Of a stretch of DNA of 16,612 nt, positions 9,101 through 16,612 are shown piece after piece. Origin of the DNA: Gonapodya prolifera JEL478 (lineage: Eukaryota; Monoblepharomycota; Monoblepharidomycetes; Monoblepharidales; Gonapodyaceae); the NCBI GenBank assembly GCA_001574975.1, contig KQ965778.1, positions 1 to 16,612 on the forward strand, in the 5' to 3' direction. Positions within the stretch are counted from its first letter, which is position 1. Each line of letters starts with the position of its first letter. Both the position numbers and the translations under genes were made by a program. The notes below the pieces were generated by a model, which worked only from the letters and a program-made list of their open reading frames with translations, was not told the DNA's origin and made no database searches.

Positions 9101-12100
9101 AGTCAAATTCTGATCCAACGCCTGCCTTCGCGATGTCGAAATCCCCGCCACTTCCGGAGTTTGATCTCGGTCCCGACCTTGCTCTGAGCCTAGATCTTGC
9201 GTCCGGGAAGTCTGGTGCACTTGGAAGTCTAGAGGATTTGATGAGCGGCTTAGAGATGGAGCTAGAAGGTCTCATAGCTGCGGGGAGTTTAGTATCTAAT
9301 GATCCAAAACACACCGCGGACGACATTACCTCAGCGTCAAAGGCATCACCTGATGTTATATCTGCAGCCGTGACAAACGGGATCGGTGAAGCCGATCGAT
9401 CGAACGATGAGAGAGCACTTCGTCGACATACATCAACCACGAGAAACCATATTACTGGGGGACAGGTATTTTCCCAGTCAATGGTGTCTCCGGAGTCTCT
9501 TGCCGCGCCGCCACCTCCCGAAAGTCTTCCGTCCCCTCCTCCCACGTTGCCAGAGTTTGTTGTGGTGGAGCCAATAGAATCAGGACGAGGGAATGGGCAG
9601 TTCGATCAAGGGCTCCTCGTTTCAGCGGAAGCATCTCCGGCAAGGTACCCTCCAGGAGCGATGCTCGGTGTTGATGACACCACCATGCAATTGCGGCGGT
9701 CTTTGGTTGGAAGCCTGATGAGAAAACAGAGGGAGCGAGATGAAACGTGAGTTCTTCATCGATCGCTAGTACCCGGTCTGATCCGCCGTTGTCTAATCTG
9801 AGCTTTGTAACAGTGGCAAAATAGGGAGGATTGGAAGGGTACCTGGGGAGGAGAGAGCGGATAAGCTACTTTCCGTCCCCGCGGAGCCCGAGGAGTGAGT
9901 TCAATGTCTTTTTCTTTCCGACTATCCCGTGATAAACGCCTCTTTCAGCCCTTCATCCGTCCCACCGACGTACACACTCGTCTCCTCCAGTATGTCTGAA
10001 CAGGCTTTTAGCCGGACGAGTCATGCCGGGATCACTGTTCCGGGTTCATCGGAAGGACATATAGAGACTACTGTGGCACGCCGATCAAGTCGCATGTCTT
10101 CTCACCGTGAAAAGGACGACGACAGCCCTGTTCAAACAACGAACGCACCATCGGATCCAGCCGAGGAATCTACGTCAAACACGTCTCCTTCTGCGTCTGC
10201 CCATACTGGTCCCAGCCGGTCTCCTTCGAACTCCGGTTCGAAACGTATGAGAGTATCGCGCTCAACAGCGAGGACTCCAAGCCCCTCCATTGTGCGAACA
10301 CCAGACATGGTTAAGGTGGACGCGGACATTATTGCCAACGATCTGGCGAATATGACAGCCGAAAACAACACAGGTGGAATATCAGAGTCATTAGCACCAT
10401 CCCGCTCGAATTCGTCCAGATCCTCTAGAACAAGTACTATGTTGACAGCTGTTCCTCCCATTGAACATCATGATGCTGGTAATGGAACGGTCAAAAGTGG
10501 GGAAGATGGTAGTAGTCGGAATGTTGGAACAACTGGCCCTTTGGCACGGCGCAGTGCCAATAGGATTTCATCGCTTGAGGCAACTACGCCATCTCCTAGA
10601 AGTACTCGCAAAGTGATCAGTCCAACTCCAGGCGTTTCAAGTCGAGCTGAGCCAACCATTCGCACAAGCAGTTCCCCCGAACCTCCGAAAACTGCACCTG
10701 AAGAGCGTAAAATCGGAAGCGATCGTCCCTCTCGCACACACCTTGCTGCCGCCACACCCAGTGGACCTGTTCCATCCACCGCCTCGCCCAAACTTGGACC
10801 GTTATTACCGAGTGGTCCTCCATCCCCGCCCCCCCCTCCTCTCGCGGCTCCACCTCCGCCCCCCGGGCCACCACCACCACCAGCTGCCCTACCGCCTCCT
10901 GGGCCCCCTCCTCCTCCAGGAATCCCACCGGCCGGTCCCCCGCCTCCACCTTTACTTGGAGCTCCTGGTGCTGCCTCTAATCCGAAGAAGAGTTCCGTAG
11001 ACGTTCAAGCGGAGCTCATGAAGGCAATAAAGTGAGTTTAACGAGCGATTGGTTCAACTACACTTCCTCACATGTCTCCAAAGGGGTGGTAGCGTAAAGG
11101 CGGGTCTTCGCAAAGTTACTTCACGCCCGCCACGTGAGGCGTTTGTTTCTTCGGTCTCCACGGACTCTTCCAGTGAAGACATCCGACAGGCCCAGCTCGA
11201 GGAACGGCAATCCCTGTTTTTCGACCTTCTCGAGTACATGGAGGCACCGGAAGGCAACCTCGACGAACTTATTGACAAGCTCAACAAAAGCACCGCGACG
11301 GCAAGAGGATTCTTGTACAGCATGGTGAAACGCGGTTGGGTGGAGGGCTTCCGTGTTTTGGAGGCGGAGCTCCTCGCCGAGGTGGACAAACAAGCAGCAG
11401 ACATACCACCGGGACCAGGGATTGATTCTTCGACTGGGGATGAGCCCCAGAGTTCCTCCGGGGTACCTCCGCCTCCACCTCCCCCATCGCTTCCTGGCGG
11501 CTTCCCGTTGCCGCCTGGACCTGAACCAATTACCCTTCCTGGTGGTTTTCCACCGCCTCCTCCGCCTCCTCCACACAGCGGTCCGCCACCGCCACCACCG
11601 CCCCCGCCTTTCGGTGGGCCTCCACCTCCTCCCCCGCCGCCGGGTGGACCCGCTCCGCCTCAAGCGCCAAAACCTGCTGCGATAAGTGGAGGAGATTTGC
11701 AAGCTGAATTGATGGCGCAGATCAAGTGAGTGATGTTGACAATAAGATATGTCGATCTGAGTGGACCAAACGTCATGGGCTTGATTATAGGGGTGGGATA
11801 AAACTTCGAAAAGTCACTCCTCGTGATCCCGGATCACCGAAGCCCCCAAAGCCAAAATCTCCACCATCAAAGCAGACTGCTTCAGTAAAACCGAAGATTC
11901 CCCCGTGCATCGTCTTCCCGGGTAGAGAGTGGACGAGCTCCATCACCCTCCCTGACATTACCCGCGAGAAGGCAGCGGCAACCCCGCCTTCCAATGTCGC
12001 GATGCGTGCCCACATGTATCGCTTTGATCAAGCACCCATCACGCTGGGAGCCTCCCAGCATAATCTGGACGAAATCATACTTCTTCGAACGGACAACCTC

Positions 12101-13756
12101 CCTGTCTCTATCCCGGGCTTTGACGAGGCCGAACCAAAGAAGGATGGATCTCTCCAAGCACTTCAGGCTCATCAACTGTGGGAAATGAGGAAGCAGGCCT
12201 ACGAGCAGTCAGACTGGGCGCAATGGTCGCTCTACCAAACCAAATTGACGGTAGCGGACTCTTCTCTTGTCTCACACTTTGCCCAGCTAGAAGCCACCGT
12301 TCAAGGCATGCGCGCACTGAGCGAAACTGTTCGCGCTGAGATGGACAGCGTGGAGTTGAACGCCCTGCGCAAGGCTGTCGGGTCAGTGCCGATCAAAGTG
12401 AGAGAGTTGGCGCGGCAGTTGCAAGAGCAGACGGGGATCAAGATCCGGGAGGAGAGTGTGAAGCTCACTCCGGCATTCATGAGGCGGCTTCTCCGGGAGG
12501 CGGCCAAAGAGAGTCAAGGCGGGCGCCGGAGCCGGAGGGAGAAGCTTGTGTTAGTGGGGCACAGATCAGATGACGAGGACGACGGGAAGAGCCCGCGGGA
12601 CTATGCGATGCAGACAGACCCTACGAGCCCCATAGAGCGGCGACCGGGAACTTTGGAGCGGAAACTGAGAGAGGGTACGTTGGAGCGACGTGCCAAGGCA
12701 GCATCGGGTGCTTCCTCACGAGACGCCGCGGTGCCGTCGGATGTAGTAAAAGTGCCTACCGTGGTTGAACATCGGCGGGGAGGAAGCCTGGGAATGAACG
12801 AGCCGTTGCATACGAGGAAGTTGTCTGGCGTGGGAGAATCGGGTCCCAAGAGTCCGCCAAAGGATACAACGATAAGCCCGAAGGAGGCAGTGACGAGTCC
12901 GATGGATGTTCAATCGGCGGGTACACTTGAGGCGACGGGAGTTGCGCAGATAGAGAGTGTCAAAACCGAGTCAACTGTACCGGGGACGAAGGAATCTGGT
13001 ACGGGGATGGAACAGACGAATCATTTGGAGCGCACGGTGGAGAGTACGGTCGTTGAGCAAGATGGTAATACTGATTCCGATCCGGTCGTTCTTGCTCCCG
13101 AGTCTGTCAAGGACGGCAGTGCAGAGGCGGCGGCGTCACGTGGTGAGACTGTGGAGGTGAACAAAACCATGGACGAAGTCGAAGTGCAGTCGGCACATCA
13201 CGGTGAGGTCGCCAACGCCGCAGCGGAGAATGAGGATGCCGCTTTGACTGAAAATGTGACTCTGAAAGACGGGAATCGGTCGGGAGACGATGGCGTGGCC
13301 CAGTGTGTTTCTGTCGAACCTTTGTCAACTGAAGATGTCTCACCCACTGGCGATGTTGATGCAACACTTGAGGCACATGATGTCCCCAGCGATACGATCA
13401 CTACATCTACCCCACGAGTCGAGGAGGAAATTGCTGCAGCTGGTGCACCTGGAGAGTCGAGTGATGTGACTGCAGAAGATCCAGCGGCTGCACAATTCGA
13501 TGGGCCAACTAACGTCGAAACCCCAGAACTGGAGGCCGCGGAGGTTAATCAGTCAGAACAAGCGAATCTTTTGGAAGAAACAGTGGACAGTATTCCAGAG
13601 GACGTCAGGGCCTCAACAAGCGATGCACGAGAAGAAGTGGTCGAGGCTTTGGTTGAGGACACTGTTGGGGCAGGTGCAGCCGATGTCGACACATTAGGGC
13701 GAACTGATGACGTGTCAACTGAGCCCTCGGCGGATGTTGCGAAGGACGCTGAATGA
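6113..13756 (+). CDS. Giant disordered protein with two polyproline-WH2 modules
   Basis: Predicted to bind actin monomers and profilin and so feed or nucleate filaments (WH2 family knowledge plus inference). Exons are 6113-8239, 8302-8776, 8837-9746, 9814-9894, 9949-11031, 11084-11725 and 11791-13756. All introns are GT-AG (52-67 nt), and every phase fits, giving 2,427 residues. The ATG at 6113 is the only in-frame ATG near the start and has A at -3. Layout: Q/S/P/Y-rich prion-like region (about 95-200); Arg-Asp-rich repeats (525-586); a folded-looking island RRDFTLDGRKTSIRVTV (from about 667); an acidic patch with DFDDDDDEDLTEGENELW (about 770-797); long Ser/Pro-rich regions; polyproline 1 (1483-1540); WH2-1 (1550-1570); helical segment (1589-1665); polyproline 2 (1685-1753); WH2-2 (1763-1781); helical domain with LWEMRKQAYEQSDWAQWSLY (1893-2024); acidic tail (2126-2427). 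There is no N-terminal WH1/EVH1, no FH2 and no terminal DDW acidic motif, so it is not classical WASP, verprolin or formin. Confidence 0.85.
11003..11117 (+). other. WH2 motif 1, split by intron 11032-11083
   Basis: Splicing joins VQAELMKAIK (11003-11031 plus 11084) to GGSVKAGLRKV (11085-11117). This fits the WH2 pattern of a short amphipathic helix (LxxxI) followed by G-G and an LKKV-like element, here LRKV. The loop is three residues longer than in the second motif (GGSVKAG-LRKV versus GGIK-LRKV). A polyproline tract with PPPPP runs lies directly before it, as in WASP and verprolin, where such tracts bind profilin or SH3 domains. Confidence 0.8.
11694..11815 (+). other. WH2 motif 2, split by intron 11726-11790
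   Basis: Splicing joins DLQAELMAQIK (11694-11725 plus 11791) to GGIKLRKV (11792-11815). This is a near-textbook WH2: a helix with L and I at the actin-cleft positions, a GG turn, then LRKV for LKKV. It is closely related to motif 1 (xQAELMxxIKGG). It is also preceded by a dense polyproline tract (11461-11665). Confidence 0.88.
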
Positions 13757-14430
13757 AACGGTGTGAACGCGAAGGTACGAATGTAAGGTCATTACCAGTG
13801 TCGAGGCCGGGTGGTGTGGGGACGTGGGTGTTTCCAAATTGTAGAGTAGTACAATTAAGTATGATTGATTTTGAGTTATCCAATTGGACGTGTATTGGAA
13901 TTGAGAAGTCGAGGGAGATGAATTAAGTTCCATGATGGGAGTGGGGTCAACGCGAGAAGGCTGAAATTTGAAGAAGAAACCCATAGCCTGCATTATTTGT
14001 GAGAAGGAAGAATGTAAGTGCTGGGGCGCGGGTGATTGTTCATCCCAAGTTCCTGCGAGGTGATGGTTCCGTTTAATCAGTTGGTGGGAGTCCATGTGCA
14101 GTGCAGTGCACACCATCGCGCTCTTCCCGCCCGGTGCCGGTCCAAGGGCAATACGCGCCCCCGGAACTTCTGAATCGACGTAGAGAGAGCGTGCAAAAAT
14201 TTCATGGCAAATTAAAGTCAGACGGAAGTTCATATTTAGCATTTGAAGATCAGTACAATATCAAAGCGAGGTAAAAATACTTTGGTATCCTCGTCAAGAT
14301 CTCATACTTCCAATTTATGTGTGTGGGTGTGGATATCGCGGGGGTGGAATTTCGTTCTTTGTGTAATGCAGGCGTACCGACGTTGGTTGAGCTTGGAAGC
14401 GATCGTACTTGTCGCAGGGTCACATCAAAC
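13757..14430. other. Convergent intergenic region
   Basis: This lies between the stop of the WH2 gene (plus) and the stop of the unrecognised minus-strand gene. It should hold both 3' untranslated regions. It contains AT-rich words such as AATTAAGT and AATTAAAG but no clear polyadenylation hexamer. A minus-strand frame of 175 codons (14242-13715) runs through it and into the last codons of the WH2 gene. I found no motif in that frame. Confidence 0.4.
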
Positions 14431-15557
14431 TCACCAGTTCTTCCAAACGTCGGAAAAACAGTCATGCCAAGCATCGACCACTTGTCGCCGGCTCTTGAAA
14501 CTCCACATTACACCTTCCGCAACGCCATCTAGGGTTAGGGCAACGAACTTGGCGAATTCGAGCACACGAACCGACGCTGTTAGATGTAGGGCGTAACTTG
14601 TGCCCGAAGACCCTGTCGTTTTGACGATGGGGGCTGGAACCCCTTTTGTAGTCCAGGCATTCACCACAATACCACGAACGCCAGCGCAGACTGCGTCAGC
14701 TACGTGGCCTGTTGTGTTCTTTCCGAAACGGACGCGACCAGTTGCTTGTGGCAGGGGGGAGATATTCTTGACTTTTCTCCCGTTGGTCGGTCGAGGGATG
14801 TAAGGCGCATCGCCGTTGTCGATGGTGTAGTCCAGCGCGATCTTTTCGGCGATGGCGGCCATGGCGCGACTGGCGGAATGAATGCCACCGCCGAGGAAGA
14901 GTGCGACTTCGGTGGCGCGCTGGTCCATTGTTCCGTAAGACTCCGGCTTCATGGTGCTGATGGAGGACCGGGTCTTATTGCGAATCGCGTTGAGCCTTTT
15001 CTCGCCGTCACCAGAGTTTGAGCCGTTGCTGCATGTTCACGAGGATGACGCGTCGATAACCTCTCGCATGAGATCACTCGGGTCCGCGAGGATTGCAGAA
15101 AGGAGACGGTGAGCTCCGAGTCCGACTTGGGGCACCGTGCCGACGACCGCGACGACGGCTTCACGCGTATCGGGCAGGTGGTTTGCGACGATGACTATCG
15201 CTCCGGATACGGCCTCGATGTCGACCTCGGTCTGAGGTTTTGGTAGGTGTCAAGTCGATCTGCAGGAACACGGAGAGTAAGAGGTCATGCCCCAGAAACG
15301 AGCATTACCAGATGTTGCGGGTAACTCACGACTCCTTTTGCACGGGCAACTGCCGCGGTTTCTTCGCCAGAAAACATAAACTTGAGCACGCATTTCTCGC
15401 GTGGCTTCGCGGTCTTTGCAACAACTTGGGGGATTCCGCTCTCCACGGCCGGTGAAGCGCGAGGCTTGAGTTTTTCATTTGGATTCGGATGTGCGAGGGT
15501 TAACTGGAAACAACGAGAGACGCCCGCCAGCGACACAAAATACGTGGTAACAAGCAT
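14431..15557 (-). CDS. Unrecognised three-exon protein, about 327 residues
   Basis: Minus-strand exons 15557-15330, 15231-15041 and 14995-14431 join in frame through introns of 98 nt (GTGAGT donor, CCTCAG acceptor) and 45 nt (GTGAAC donor, AAAAG acceptor), giving 327 residues. The protein is Ala/Gly/Val-rich with several hydrophobic amphipathic stretches: AVSGAIVIVANHLPDTREAV, VALFLGGGIHSASRAMAAIA, TTGHVADAVCAGVRGIVV and VLEFAKFVALTLDGVAEGV. No signal peptide or catalytic motif is evident. I do not recognise the family; a membrane- or lipid-associated protein is only a guess from composition. The stop at 14431 lies within TGGTGAGT, a good donor, so another exon may follow. The 5' end is also unsure, since TTTCCAG within the first exon could be an acceptor. 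It is convergent with the WH2 gene. Confidence 0.5.
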
Positions 15558-15599
15558 GGAGTTGCTCGTGCAAGGGGAGTTCTAGTCCTGCTCCATCCA

Positions 15600-15775
15600 C
15601 CCCAGATGTCTCCACGGATTGCAACTCTTGATTATTAACCGACTTTCTCTCTTTCTGAGCACCGCTGGACTCGCCCTCTCATCTCCGCTCCATCTCCCGC
15701 TCGTGCCAGGGACACCTACCGCTGACCCGCCGCTCCTCTCGCCAGCGCTCGCTCGCTCGTAGACACATCAATCCC
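15600..15775 (+). promoter_or_regulatory. Pyrimidine-rich promoter-like stretch
   Basis: The plus strand is strongly C/T-rich (runs such as TTTCTCTCTTTCTG and CATCTCCGCTCCATCTCCCG) and ends in CGCTCGCTCGCTCG just before an ATG at 15776. Such CT blocks before the start site are common in fungal core promoters. The region lies between the minus-strand gene (starting about 15557) and the plus-strand relic, so it could serve both directions. No TATA box was identified. Confidence 0.35.
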
Positions 15776-16340
15776 ATGGCACTGCTTCTAAGAGGCGCCC
15801 CTGTTCAAGCAAACCATACGTCGAATGCAGGGCAGCCCGGTGGAGGGCGCGTTAAATACCCTCCTGGTCCCAGAAATGGAGACGACCTGTCACGACTTGC
15901 GCGCGTACCCGCATAAGTTGCCGCCCCAACGGGCATTGTCAATTGACCCACGGGTGAACCCCCTACGAGGACGCGATGCTCAGCGAGTGAGAGGAGTGGC
16001 GGCACAACCGTCGACGTGGCAAGTCCCCATATGGTCCGAGTTACCTATGTGGGCATCCTCTGCATCGAGACGTCTTTGACACCTTCGAGTTACCTGGCGG
16101 TACGGCGGCACTTCTTCTGGGATCAGGCGAGGAATCCCATTAGGTGAGTCCGCCATCCCTCGTTCTTCGGGACGATTGGGGAACCAACCTTACCGTCTGA
16201 ACGAACCTTTTTGCAGCATTTGAGACCCGATATGATGCAAAGCTGACGGGCTCTGTCACTTATCCCGCCTCATGGTCATTGGTGTCATGTCTTTCACCCC
16301 GTGAGTGTTCCGAAGCTCTCTCTTATGTCGAAGCTCAACA
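15776..16340 (+). pseudogene. Possible decayed cytochrome P450 5' part
   Basis: Fragments in P450 order, but in changing frames and with stops, are: KYPPGPR at about 15854-15874 (the proline-rich hinge of microsomal P450s); DTFELPGG with LL and EES just before a strong intron (GTGAGT at about 16144, TTTTTGCAG at about 16216); then LRPDMM, a stop, and ALSLIPPHGHWCHVFHP (about 16220-16302). The last piece resembles the RPxM...F.LMPYGxxWRxHRR.FHP stretch of basidiomycete P450s. The N-terminal membrane helix and the expected LPxxGN after PPGP are missing, and nothing of the heme-binding region lies within the window. Resemblance is from memory of the family pattern only; chance is a real alternative. 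From 16340 to the end only a short frame to 16596 remains, with no recognised motif. Confidence 0.28.
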
Positions 16341-16612
16341 TGAACGGGCACTTTTTGGACTGTGTGATTATGCCGAGCTCTTTGAATGCTTCGTCACACA
16401 AGGACTGTATCGGGTGCTTAAACTATTACCACTGATCTACTTCTATACTACTTTAACAATTGATTGTCGTCCTGTGTCCCTCGGGCTCGTGAAACTCCAT
16501 TTGACCAAAATTCTTCATGTTGAATGTTCTGCCGATTTGGAGTTCTACCGTTCATGGAACACTGAATTAGTGGCGAAGATAATTGGAGATAAATGATGTT
16601 TATTCAGATGTA

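Noticed and set aside
11121-11702. 193-codon minus-strand Arg/Trp-rich frame opposite polyproline tract 2.
   Set aside because: It is the reverse complement of Pro/Gly codons (CCN/GGN), which automatically gives Arg/Trp/Gly-rich antisense frames.
11791-13756. Classical WASP/WAVE VCA C terminus for the WH2 protein.
   Set aside because: The tail is acidic, but no terminal acidic-Trp motif is present and the protein continues about 650 residues past WH2-2.
13715-14242. 175-codon minus-strand frame with a genuine ATG, overlapping the 3' end of the WH2 gene.
   Set aside because: No motif, low-complexity and His/Ser-rich second half, overlaps the coding end of a well-supported gene and lies in the expected 3' untranslated zone.
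14704-15021. 105-codon plus-strand frame opposite the unassigned minus-strand gene.
   Set aside because: The minus-strand reading splices consistently over three exons; the plus frame has no motif and no splice partner.
14431-15557. Senescence/spartin-type domain for the minus-strand gene.
   Set aside because: Only general Gly/Ala richness is shared; the characteristic KYG-containing segment is absent.

Overview
The window looks like nuclear DNA of a filamentous fungus, most likely a basidiomycete of the Agaricomycetes. The genes are intron-dense with short GT-AG introns (45-105 nt), codons are moderately GC-rich, promoters are pyrimidine-rich, and CCCTAA/TTAGGG telomere-type words occur. 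No bacterial features, rRNA, tRNA or CRISPR arrays were seen. All gene models were spliced by hand from reading-frame continuity and splice signals.

Layout. (1) 1-2690 is gene-poor. It holds a GGGTC/GACCC-rich low-complexity block (about 160-300), a minus-strand zinc-ribbon ORF fragment of transposable-element type (124-714), and four tandem copies of a 146-bp repeat (754-1320) with telomere-like CCCTAA words on both sides. The rest shows no recognisable gene. (2) 2931-4390 (+) is a six-exon mitotic (A/B-type) cyclin gene with a complete cyclin box. (3) 4781-5519 (+) is an unrecognised gene, possibly broken, with two competing frames near its end. (4) 6113-13756 (+) is the centrepiece: one seven-exon gene for a predicted 2,427-residue, largely disordered protein. 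It has two successive polyproline + WH2 (actin-monomer-binding) modules, a helical segment between them, a helical domain after them and an acidic tail. Each WH2 motif is cut by a phase-2 intron at the same codon. (5) 14431-15557 (-) is an unrecognised three-exon gene, convergent with the WH2 gene. (6) 15600-16612 has a pyrimidine-rich promoter-like stretch and what may be a decayed cytochrome P450 gene.

How they work together. No shared pathway is evident, as expected for a eukaryotic locus. The cyclin should bind a CDK. The large WH2 protein should deliver profilin-actin or nucleate actin, at sites such as hyphal tips, septa or endocytic patches (inferred from domain content only). The strongest candidate for something under-described is this tandem PP-WH2 protein.
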